A DNA stretch of 64,000 nucleotides from positions 32,341,366 through 32,405,365 of the forward strand of contig NC_088777.1 of assembly GCF_954871325.1 (NCBI RefSeq), in the 5' to 3' direction. This DNA comes from Gordionus sp. m RMFG-2023. Its lineage: Eukaryota; Nematomorpha; Gordioida; Chordodea; Parachordodidae. The notes below the pieces were generated by a model. That model was not told the DNA's origin and searched no databases. It was given only the letters and a program-made list of their open reading frames with translations. Shown here in pieces: positions 1-12,600 of the stretch. Within the stretch, counting starts at the first letter, position 1. Every line of letters starts with the position of its first letter. A program made the translations under genes and the position numbers.

Positions 1-614
1 AATAATATAACTCCTCTCAAAACGTTCTTTGAAATATATGAATTTTTTTACTAAAATAATTTACGATTCAGATTTATTTAAAGCTTATCAAATAAATATC
101 CTTGTAAGTATTTTTAGAAAAAGATTTTAAGGTATTTTTAATTCTGAGTAATTAAGGGAAAAAAAATTCTGAGCTTCTCAGTTTTTATTCAGAGCTAAAT
201 AATATATCTGTAATAAAATAAATTTTTTTGATTGTTAATTTGTTTCTTTATTTAGATAAATTTAGCTAATATTATATCGGGAAAAATAACTTTTTATAAT
301 GGTTAAATTTAATATTCCTAATGACGATAATTATTAAATAAAAAGAATACCATGGGTGAACCATTATGGTAAATTTAACGACATACATTTTGAAGAGTTA
401 CATTTATTAAAATATTTGTCACTCATAAATTTAAAATAATAAGGTTTAAAATTGAAATTTCATATTAAAACGACAGGATATTTTTGAATAGTGGCAGTAT
501 ATGTCGTAAGTAATAATATTTTTTTATTTGTTTTTTTGAAATTTTTTTTTATTGTGGAAAAAGATAAATGACATATTAATTATAATTATTCTTTTCAAAT
601 ATTTTCCCATATAG

Positions 615-678
615 GTCAACAACGCTACCGCCAAGGTTCAAACCAACAATAAAACCAAACCACTCATAATCCCTAATT
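615..678 (+). CDS. rbfox: rbfox exon a: RRM end and linker
   Basis: Acceptor tatag before 615, donor gtaagc at 679. It is read from phase 0 and leaves one base. It encodes VNNATAKVQT, the strand and linker closing the RBFOX RRM, then PLIIPN. The vertebrate gene also has an exon boundary just before VNNATARV, which supports the start chosen. It is markedly less AT-rich than the surrounding intron. Confidence 0.92.
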
Positions 679-3600
679 GTAAGCTAAATATTAAAAAAGA
701 TATTTTCAACCTAAAATTAATAGAAGGATATGTTTTTAAATTGAAGATAATAATTTAATAGGTTCAGAAATCGAAACATTTAAATATTTTTCTAGTCTTA
801 GAGCAAAACGTTTGGGTTTTATTCCACACCAATTTTATTTATATGTGTTTAAAGCAGGAGTTTGGAACAAAAGCATTTTTGCGTTTGTAATTTTCGTTCT
901 TCCCGAAAAATTATTTACCCTGTTCCACATTCCGAAACGTCACGGAACGTGTTCCTAAAAATTATCTAATTATATTTCTATTTTATATAATAACTTGGCA
1001 ACACAATTATCCATTGAAATTTAAACCTTTTATTTTATATAATATTAATTTTATAACAGTTAAAATTATTTTAAATTTGATTTAAAAAAAATGATTTTAT
1101 ACTCTTAAAATTACTTGATAATACTTAATAATGAGTAAATATTGTTATGTAAAGCAAACTGCATTTATAATTATTTAAAGTTAAATTAAAATTTGAACGT
1201 TCATGTCCAGAAACTTTCCGTGTCACCTTTTCCGTTCAGATAGCGTTCTATAATTTTCCCAAGTTCTGTTTTAAACCAACGTTGGCATAGATAAAACATA
1301 GTTATAATAAAATTACAAGTATTTTTTTCTCCGCAAAATGATAAATCTTATTTATCTTTACCCACATCTTTACCCACATTATTATTTTTAAATAATAGCT
1401 CTCGCTTTATTACGGGGCATCAACCTGATTGCCGGTAGCCCTTCCCTTCAACACCTAACTCCATCGTTGATCCAATCCCATCAGCACCCCACCATAATTT
1501 CAGCTCCTTATAATAATAACACCAACCAACACACCAAACTACTCATTCATCATCATAACCCAGTTCACCCTTCTCAGCAACACTTATTATTAGCGGCAGC
1601 TAATAATGGCTTTAACCACCATTCTATATTGCAAACATCGGGTGGAAAAAATTTGATGCTTCCATCGCAGACTGGCAATACTTTGCTATTGATAAACCAC
1701 CCAACACCACAATTGCATAATCAGCATGCTATTCAAAATTCTCATATTATGATGTTAGGGGGAATAGGGGGACACAATAATATTAATTCTAACGTTAAAC
1801 ACTCCTTGTCTCATCTTAATTATCTGAACCCCGGGAATAACCCTATCCTATACGACAATAAGACACTGGTAGATGATAAACAATTATTGGCAGCCAACTC
1901 TAACCTCGCCGATTACATATTAAAGCCGGCTCATCAAGGCAATCTAATCAATAATATAAACAACATAGGTAGTCGGGGTATCATAGACCCCTCCAAATTT
2001 ATTTTTCTGGATCCAACATACTCCATGAAAAGGCAGTCCTTGGACGAAAACGGTAATACCATTAAAATAGCATAATAAAATGAACGTAAAAAAAAGTTAA
2101 ATTTATATTTATTACTTGGTCAATTTATAACGCAGTAAAAAATGGATAAGAAGTTTTTAATACATATTATTATGCCTAATTAATATTTCCATTGATCAAC
2201 TTTTCAGAAAATAATAGCCATTGGCCATTCATAGCAGGATGGTATATTGTTAAAGTAACTAGTGTTTATTTTTATCTATCTATTTGCAGAAAATGTTTCT
2301 AAATATTTAAAAATATATCGAGATACTGATTGATTTTAATATACTTTTTCGGCCAATAACTTGTAATAATAAGGTAAAACCATTGTGTGACAATCAGAGA
2401 CTTTCAAAAGATGGTCCGTGGTCCTGTGCCTAATATCATATTTTCTCAAAGGCCTGGGTTTTTTAAATGATTTGGGCCTAAGAAAAAAAATACTGCAATT
2501 TTTTTCTTCTAATATTGATAAATTTTATTATTGTAAACAATGATTACCTAAATACACTTAAATATCGTTTATTTATATTAATTCAGTAATTGAATTTTTG
2601 AATATGGGCGTAGGCCATGGGAAAAATTTGAAACTTATAATGGGCTTGGGAATTTTTTTAATATTAAATATGGACCTGAACCTTTTACTGCAGCTTTGGA
2701 CCGAGTTTGATCAAAAAATTAAGGCTCATAAAGGTTTCTGGTGACAATGCATTATTTGAAATTTATTGCTACATTTCAAATTAAAGAAACAAACTGCTGG
2801 CTTGTTAAAAACTATTTATTAAATCAGATTTTTGTCTAATGCTCTGAAAATTATTGCTATACTTTATTAATATAACATAACAACTTTATATTAAGAACAA
2901 TGGTAAAATCATATTCATTAAAAGATTATTTAAATTTTATTGCATATTATCTTTATTCTAATATTAAACTTTTAACTTTTTTCTCTGAGTTCTAGTTTTA
3001 TCATTTATTAACTTCAAAAGATTAACTACTAATCTTTGTATTAATTCCTTTAACTTTAAATTTTCTGGCATCTTAACCATAACTTACAAGTTAATATGAT
3101 CAATTATTGCAATAATATCATCATTTCCGTGTGTTTTCCCTCTCAATAATTTCCGACATTCTAGGTACCTATACAGGTACTTTTTCAAAGATAAATATGA
3201 TAAATTTTGAAATGTTTCTAGATACGATATATTATAACTGCTTATTTGCAAAGGAGGTTATTAATTAAAATAAGCAGGTATAAATGTTATGTACTTAATT
3301 AATTTTTTCTCATATTTTTATTTTATATACTATTCACTTGAAATCTAGCCCACAAAGCCGCCTTTCAAGGTTCTATCTTGAACGATCTCTCGCTGATAAC
3401 CAACGAAAACGCCAGTAACCTCAATAATGTGAAAATCTACTTGGATCACAATGGTACCCCCTTTATACTAGCCCCTTCTTCTAATCAAGCCAATTTGGAA
3501 AGTATGTTACTTACCAACCTCAACAACAATCATATGAATAACTTGGCCATAAATTCCTCTCAATTAAACCCGTTAAATACCTTGAATAGCTTGAATAATA

Positions 3601-6600
3601 TAAACAATATGAACCATCTTGCTCCTTTACAGGCACACCTTCCCTTGAATGCTTTACAGGCCTTACCAAGCTTGGACTCTCCAGCTTCTGCTACCCCTTC
3701 CAAGAAGAGGAATTTTAGGTTTATATGTTAATTTTTTTAATAAAATTAGTTTTCAAATGTAGAATTATTGTTTATATAATTAATTTATAAGGGGATACCT
3801 TATTTTCTATATCACTCATAAAATTGAATATATCGTCATTTAAAACTCAAATTTTATTTTATAAAGCGGTGGTGTTACCGATAATCCTCTCTCATCTTCC
3901 AACCCTACCCCGGCTCATCATCACAAACACCTCAAAACTCAACAAAATAACGCGCCTCTGCCCGTTCGCTATATCCAGTCTCACAATTTATCCTCCCAAT
4001 ACGGCGTTTTACCCCCCATTGCCACCGGCGGCCAAATGATGTATTACATGATCGACCCAGGCACTAATAGGCTTATCCCTAACCCTGGTTCTGTCTCTCT
4101 GCCACCTAATATTTCATCATCATCTCTAGTTTCTCCTCAAAATCACACCCCTATATCATCGACGCCCTCCTCTACCTTAAATCACAACTTGTTGCCAGGG
4201 AATAATCAGCACCTTAGTAATAGTTTGTACCTATATAATCATAATCCTGCCGTCATATAATGGTGGTAACACTAATAATTTAGTGATGAGCACAAGTTTT
4301 GAAAGTCGGCCAAATGACGTTTGCAGCCAAGGCATCAAATTCTTGCTTAACCCCGGCGAAAATGGTACTACGAGTATTGATGATAGCGGTGAGTTTGTAA
4401 TAAAATACACGCGATTATAATATTTTTATTTAATCCCAATAATTGCTGTTTTTAAGCTACTTAGCCTCCTTTGCTATTATTGGTGTTTTATAGAGTTAAT
4501 TATGGGTCATTCCACGTCAAATCGACCAAAAAAACGCGATTTTCGGACGACCATCTTTAAAATAAACGAAACTTGGCATGATAGTTATTTATTTTGTATA
4601 TTTTTGTAAATTTCTAAATTTTAGAGTGCTAGCTCAACCAAATCTAAAGATATACGCCTTCAAAGTAGAGAATCGCATAATGCGTGATTTCTTAAATCTT
4701 GTTTTTCTTAAAAAATACTTAAGATAAAATTACAAATAATATATCATTTTATAGCCCTTAAAATTTTACATTGGAAAATATTTAAAAAAAATCAAAAAAT
4801 TTTAAGTGTTTTTGTATTTCCGGTAAAAATAAAAAAATAACATTCCTGGGAAGGGATATTTTTTTGGTGTTGATACTCTCTAAAAATGTTTATAACCTTT
4901 ATATTAAACTATTTAATGAAAAATCTCGATAGCCATTTTTTTTTAAATTTTATTAAAATTTTTATTATTTTTATAAATAAAAAAGGATAATATAGATGGT
5001 GTTATATTAATTTTAATAATAATATAAGGAATGACGTAACATAGGTGGAATTTTTTCTAAAAAAAAGATTAAAAATTCTTGAAAAGATTTTTTTATTGTT
5101 TCCAGATTACTTCTATCAACAGACACCCACTGTTTAAAGGATATATGATCTATGTCATTTTGGGCAAATACAACATCTAATTGTTTTTTAATTGAGAATG
5201 TGCCTGGACAATAGTTACAATCTCCTAAATAACAAATAGGGAGTGCTGGATTGCATATTGTTTGAGCTAAAATATTTTTATAGTTATGTAATGGATATTC
5301 TGGCATAGCTAATAGTTTTGCCAAATTAGCATCTACAAACATAAGCTTAAAATTTTGATGAATTACACAAACACACACACTGTGTGTTCCACTGGCTCCA
5401 GCCAGAATACAATTTTTTGGCCGTAAATCTGCAAATTTAGAAAATTCAACTTTAATTATCGGGTACCTCTCTTTAAATCGTTCATATAATTCTTTTAAAT
5501 TGTTTAAAATTAATCTTTTTGAGACTGCTCTCTTTTCCCCTTGATCATTATGGATTTATATTCTTTTTTCCCGGGCATCGCGCGACTGATTTCATCAGAA
5601 GAGTAAAATTTTTCTATAATATTCACGGTTTTCTGATCAATTGTTTGCCCAGGTTTTATATTGGGAGATGACATAAATCCTTTTAATTCTATTAGTTTTT
5701 TTAATTTTCTTACCAAGTAATTCGTGGCTTTGAACTCCATCTCAATTTTTTTAGAAGTCCAAGAAGGGGGCAATATTTAAGGAGTTGATATTTTTTTTCC
5801 TTAGAAATAATTGGATAATGATGTTTTAAATTTTGAAGAAGTTCGTCATTTTTATTATTTTGTATATCAAACTCAGGAAGGCTGCTTCTTAATATGTTTT
5901 GACTTAATGCTTTTGTTATTTTTTTAAGTTTTTCTTGCGGATATTTCTTTTCTCCTTATCTTTTCTTTTTTATTGGGGATTGGCCTATTTCTTCTAGCGA
6001 TACATTTATTATATCCAAAGTTGAAGTGGATGGGGCTAGTTCGGGCTCTTCATTTTCAGATATATCCTCAATGGATTCCATATTTATCAAATATAAGCGA
6101 CATGAGTGACATAATGATTGGCCTATTGTTAATAAACCTTTGGATTTTTTAATCATCTTTGGTGTAATTTAATTTTATATATAATAAAAATAATCACGAT
6201 ATCCAATAATAAAAAAGATATTATATTAGTAAAAAATCCAGAATCCCATAATATAAATAAACTTGCCTTTTGTAGATTTTTTGAAATAGACTTATGGCCT
6301 TCTCTAATGAATGGATTACTACACAGTGATTTCATTATTACAATTTTTTAAATTTAAAAAAAAATTTTAAGTAAAAAAAGAAATATTTTTTAATCCTTAT
6401 GTTCTTTTCAATCATGATTGATAATTAAAAATTTAATAGAAAGAAAGGAATGAAAAATAAAATTAGATGATAAAATCTTTAATTTTAAATAATAACGATA
6501 GTAGATCCAGAAGTGTGAAATATATACAAATTACGGCCTCAAGAATTTTTATTTAAGCGCAAAATGGATTGCGATAAATAGATATATTTTTATAATAGCT

Positions 6601-9600
6601 TGAATATAATTTTAAAGTATCTTTATATGGGCCGCTTCCTCATTTATTGCCCCAGGACATCATACTGGTTATACTTAATCGATTTCTTTTGATTTTAATA
6701 CCGCTATAAAATATATTATTATTAAATATAATATATTATTAATAAATTTAGTATAACGCCATCTATATTATCCTTTTTTATTTACAAAAATAATAAAAAT
6801 TTTAATAAAATTAAAAAAACAAAAATGGCTATCGAGATTTTTCATTAAATAGTTTAATATAAAGGTAATAAACATTTTTAGAGAGTATCAACACCAAAAA
6901 AAAATCCCTTCCCAGGAATGTTAATTTTTTATTTTTACCGGAAATACAAAAACACTTAAAATTTTTTAACTTTTTTTCAATATTTTCCAATGTAAAATTT
7001 TAAGGGCTATAAAGTGATATATTATTTGTACTTCTATCTTAAGTATTTTTTAAGAAAAACAAGATATAAGAAATCACGCATTACGCGATTCTCTACTTTG
7101 AAAGCGTATATCTTTGGATCTGGTTGAGCTGGGGCTCTAAAATTTGGATTTTATTATCATTTACAACATAAATAACTAACATGCCAAGTTTCATTCATTT
7201 TTGAGATGGTCGGCCGAATCACTGGTCGATTTGTCATGGAATTACCCTATCATTTACAACATAAATAACTAACATGCCAAGTTTCATTCATTTTTGAGAT
7301 GGTCGGCCGAATCACTGGTCGATTTGTCATGGAATTACCCTTATAGTTACCCTACATTTTCGATTTAAAATGTATAAGTATTAGTTAAAATAAAATTGCA
7401 TCTTATATATAAAATTGCCTTTTTTTTGATAGACAGACATTTTTTTATTAAAGTACATTCAATATAATGAGGCGAGAGCATTTTTCAAGATAAATTTTAT
7501 TTATTTTTTAAAGGAACGTTTGCATAATATAATATATATTATAACTATGATTATATATTATAAATTACCTATGCATATTTTCAATTAAAATCTATCATAT
7601 TCATTTTTTTTTAAATGTCACCCTATTTTATATAAACGGATGGTAGGAAACATTTTGCTTTCCACCCTCATTCAGCAGCAGCAGATGCAACAGCAATTAC
7701 TTACCAATCATATATTAGCCAACAATAGAAACAATCCAGTGATCAGCCAAAATCAAGCGAATAACATTCTGTCCTCATCTTTGAATCAAGCCCTTATTCA
7801 GCCTTCTAATCTAGATCTACTGAGGTTTGTTAATATATAGTAGTGATCTGCATCAGGCCTAATTTTTCAAACCCCCGAATTTTTTTAAAAATATTACGCC
7901 TGAACTAGCTCAAATTAATTTTTTTTAAAATAAGCCCAAAGCCCATTTAGACCAGGCCTATTTTTGTGGATCTCGAATATATAAAACTTTTCCCTTGAAT
8001 TTTCCTAAAAAAACAATTTTCTCACTTTACTAGGTAGCCCCTGTCCAAGCTCCTTCAACTTTGAAACGCGAACTAGTTCTTATTTAATATAATTAATTTT
8101 TTTTAAATATTGTTCGACTAAATTATATAGATATAATATTTATTACAATAGAACTATTATATCGACCCATTTTTAAAATGAAATAGTCAGGACTAACCTA
8201 ATATTTTTAAATAACATTTTGGTATCGGAGATCTCCTGGTTATTATTACAATACATTTTTATAAAAATTTGATTTGTGCTGAGCTTTGTCACATTAATCA
8301 ATGTAAGTGTAATATCGACTGGCTATTATTTCAAAACATCGCTAAATTATTAGCTGGTTACATTTCTTTATCGCTGGGGTGGCCTAATGGGTTATGATGT
8401 AGGCTTGGAAACAGAAGGTCTCAGGTTCGATCCTGGTAAGGAACGTAAAAATATTTTGGGTTTTTCTTCGATGAATGATGTGTAAAGACATATGGCGAGA
8501 TGAATTTCGGAGCTTAGAGATGACACCCCGGTCACCGACAGGCTTGGACAGCCGGGTGCTAAGGATACTTGTCCAATAAACAAAAATGAAGGAAACAAAT
8601 GAAAATACGAATATGAAAGCTAGGACGTTCCCTCCAAGCGACGCGCAGGGTGTAGACCTCCATCCTGCGAAAAGTAAAATAAAGGTCAAAGCAAAGGAGA
8701 CAAGGTTAGCAAGTTTGAATATTGGTACACTTAAAGGTAAGACGAGAGAATTGGCATCAGTGTTGAACAAGAGAAAAGTTGACATATCGTGCATATAAGA
8801 GACAATGTGGAAAAGTCAGAAAACTTTAGTGATTGGAGATGGGTATAAATTGTACTATAATGGAATTGTTAGCAATAAGAACGGTGTCGGCATCATCCTC
8901 AGTCAAGATCTAACTTCCTCAGTGGTAGAAGTCAACAGGATCTTTGATAGACTAATGAAAATAGAACTCTGCATTGGCCAATCAATACTACACATCCTTT
9001 TAGTATATGCTCCTCAAACGGGTAAGGAAGAGGAGAAAGGTGACTTTAGAGCTATCCTTGATGAAGCTGTAATGGAAATCCCCAAGGATGACCTAGTAAT
9101 AATATGTGGAGACTTAAATGCGCATGTGGGAAAAGCAAGAGACAGCTACAAAAGGCATCATGGTGGTTTTGGATATGGAGAAAGAAATGATGAAGGAGAG
9201 CATGTACGAAATTTGCGCAAGCCTTCGTCCTTGCCTTAACCAACGCCTACTATAAGAAAAAGGACAACCATTTAATAACATATGTGGTGCAAGGAAAATC
9301 CAGATAGATTACATGCTTATTTCACGCAGAAGATTAAAAGATGTAATAGACTGCAAAGTCATCCCAGGAGAAGATATTGCCGCGCAACACAAGCTACTAG
9401 TCATGGATTTACACATCACAAATAAATCCACTCAAAACAAAATAAAACTTGAACCATGCATTAAATGGGGTAGATTAAAATCAATGACAGATGCCTTTGC
9501 AATCAATGCAAACATTGAAACAATAGATTCCTCACAAGTCAGTGAAAAAATGTGGACAGACCTTTCATCCAGATTAATAGACACTGCCAAATCGACACTG

Positions 9601-12600
9601 GGCTTGACAAGGGGAAGCAACAAATCATACAAAGAACTATGGTGGTGGAATGAAGAGGTACAAACCACTATAAAGGAGAAAAAAGCCCTATATAAAATAT
9701 GGTACAAATCCAAAAACCCAGATGACAAGAAAAATTACAAAAAATCCAAGAGAATAGCTACAAAAACGGTGGCTAGGGCCAAAGCTATGACATACGATGA
9801 CATGTATGAAGAACTATATACCAAAGAAGGGCAAAATAAAATGTACAGATTAGCCAAACAGCGAGAAAAGAATTCTAGGGATATAAACGGAGCTCCGAAA
9901 GTAATCAAAAATAAAGATGGGAAATTGATAATAAGAAAAAAGAAATAATGAATAGATGGAAATAATATTTTCAGAAGCTTCTCAACTTTAATCCCCACAT
10001 ACTACATCTAGACGAACACTCCCCATGTCAAAACCTTATACAACCAATAACAGAACAAGAAATATCAACCATATGAAAAACAACAAAGCTAGGGGTCCAG
10101 TTGATATTCCAATAGAAAGCCTTAAAGCACTAGGAGATGATGGAATGCATCTCCTCATCTGTACAATAAAATACTGGGAAATGAAGAGATCCCTCAAAAA
10201 TGGGAAAAGAGCTATCTAGTTCCTATCTTCAAAAATAAAGGATCCACACAATTGTCAAAATTACAGGTGCATAAAACTAATGTCACACTGTCTTAAACTC
10301 TACGAAATAATAATAGAAAAAAGGTTAAGAGACATAATCGAAATAGGAAAGACTCAGATTGGTTTTATTCCTGGAAGATCAACAACTGATGCTATCCGCG
10401 CAATAGGCAAATGAGTGAAAAATACAGGGAAAAGAACAAAAAGCTACACATGGTCTTTCTCGATCTAGAATAGGCCTTCGATAGAATCCCAAGAAAACTT
10501 ATCTGGTGGTCGCTACGCCACAAAAAGGTTCCCGAAAAATATATAAGAATAATACAGGATATGTATAGGGGCCATACAACAATGGTCCGTAGCACAACTG
10601 GTACTTCAACAGGCTTCACAATAGCCGAGGGAGTTCATCAAGGGTCGGCTCTCAGCCCACTTATCTTTATAACAGTAATAGATATATTAGCACAGTCTAT
10701 ACCACAAACAGTCCCGTGGAATATGATATTTTAGGATGAAATGAAAGAAAGATTAGTGAGCTGGATAAATATCCTAGAAAAGTACAGACTAAAAGTTAAT
10801 AGAATGGAGTATATGGTGATAGGAGGAGATGAAACAGAGAGCATTGATATAAATGAATGGCAGATATCGGCAATTGAAAGCTGCAAATATTTGGGCAACA
10901 CTATAACAAACAGCACAATAGAGAAAGAGATAAAGAATAAAATTAATCAAGGGTGGTTAAAGTGGAGATCTTTATCTGGAGTGCTCTTTGACAAAAGAAT
11001 CCCACACAAATTGTAGGGAAAAATTCACAGTTCCATAGTACAACCAACTATTCTATATAGTTCGGAAACATGGCCAACCAAAGAATCAGACGAGAGAAGT
11101 CTACAAACTATGGAGATGAGAATGCTGAGGATGATTGCTGGAGTAACAAGAAAGGATAAGGTGCGAAGTACAAAAATACTAGGAAGTTTAAAGGTAATCT
11201 TAAGACTAAGATAATGGTAAACAGACTTAGATGGTATGGGCATACAATGAGAAGGCCTCTGAACTACATAGGAAATAAGGTTGAGAGTTTGGAAGTGATG
11301 GATAAACGTAAAAGAGGAAGGCCAAAACTTCAATGGTGCCATAAAGTTAGAGCCAATATGAAGAAGTATAAATTAGATAAAAGAGATAGTATGAATAACA
11401 TAAAGTGGAGAGAGATATTGAAGGAGCTTACCACCAGAAAAGGTGAAAGCTAAAGAGGAAAAAAAAATAATTTTTCTTTTAAGTAAGATTTATAAGGTTT
11501 CATTCTAAAAATGCTTTATGGCCTGTTGATCAACCAATTGGTAACCCAAGAACAAAAATTTTATTTTTAATCATGCGAGTATAAATATTAATAACAGGTG
11601 AAATAAAATGTGTAGTTGTATATGTAAAGATAAGTTATAAATTTTTAATACAAATTTTACTTAAATAAACCTGATAATATGACATAATCTAAATAGCATA
11701 AATTGAATTGTAAAACATTATTAATATTAAAAAATAGAATATTATTCACTTTAATTTTTTATAAAAATACGAACCGTATACACCCTACTTGACCGATTAC
11801 CGAGATTGAAGACACAGAAAACCCATTAAAATACCGGTTCGATCTTTGTTTTTTCCAGGCTTTTGATCTTCCTGATTCGACAGAAAGCCTCCTTAAACCT
11901 TGGAAACATTTCCTTCATCAAAAAATAAGATTATCAACATTTTTGATAAATTTTTTGCTTAAAAATATTTTTATAAAATTAAATATTCTATTATTCAGTG
12001 TTGGACTGTTTAGTTAATGCAAAACTTATACGAAGTGATCGCCACGGTGGTCATAATATAGATGATTGTATTATTATGATGTAATAAAAATAGTTTTTTT
12101 TTGTTTTATTAAAAAAAAAGATATCGATATTTATCTCTCTATATTATTATAAAATATAAATATCGCACTACTTTTTAAATATCTTTACCAAAGTTTGGAG
12201 TCAGAACCTTAAACTCTCTTCTAAAATTTGTAAGGAACCGATTCTAACAAAAATGCAAATAATTTATATATTTTATTTAAAATGTTTTCTAAGGGGTATA
12301 TATATTGTTAAAAAAAATTTATGTTGGATTACAGAGAAACCGGAACCTTCAAAACCTCGTCAAATTTAGGAAGTGGAACCACTTTTTTTAAAAATATTTA
12401 GAATCAGAACCCTTTTCAACAACAATGCATAATCTCAAATTTTATAAGATTATAAATTTATTCTAATACTTATGCTGTATTTTTTTTTATATATCTAAGA
12501 ACGTCTTCTTATCAAGACACTCTCCAAAACTACATAAACGGAAATCAGGTAATAAAAAAAAGAAATAATTTTATCTTAGAAAAATTATACAGATTTGTTT

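Larger units (their letters stand above)
4504..7340 (-). mobile_element. DNA transposon with about 500-bp terminal inverted repeats
   Basis: The element starts GGGTCATTCCACGTCAAATC and its right end, reverse-complemented, starts GGGTAATTCCATGACAAATC. The inverted repeats span about 4504-5006 and 6752-7247. The outermost 93 bp of the right end is duplicated in tandem (7155-7247, 7248-7340). TTAT lies outside both ends and may be a 4-bp target duplication. The core encodes, on the minus strand, pieces of a protein family seen in transposon-rich invertebrate genomes. The superfamily is not assigned. It sits wholly inside an rbfox intron and is probably no longer autonomous. Confidence 0.85.
8371..11470 (+). 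mobile_element. RTE-type LINE with tRNA-like 5' head, degenerate
   Basis: An APE-type endonuclease is followed by a reverse transcriptase, of the type often annotated in databases as craniofacial development protein 2-like, which is the RTE clade. The 5' end at about 8371 has tRNA-like promoter boxes. The 3' end is an A-rich tail near 11,460. The coding frame is broken many times and the catalytic ADD box of the RT is missing, so it is dead. It lies in sense orientation in the rbfox intron between 7824 and 12,500. Confidence 0.85.

Noticed and set aside
2383-2750. Possible small element with CATTGTGTGACAATC-like and CATTGTCACCAG-like inverted ends
   Set aside because: End similarity is short and no target duplication was seen; a related start at about 28,985 has no second end either.
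3824-4039. 71-codon plus-strand frame
   Set aside because: Out-of-frame shadow of rbfox exon d.
4240-4262. Frameshift making rbfox a pseudogene
   Set aside because: A 61-nt GT-AG intron at 4223-4283 restores the frame and matches the phase of both neighbours; every other exon is clean.
8376-8440. Functional tRNA gene
   Set aside because: Promoter boxes are present but stems do not close and it continues directly into LINE sequence.
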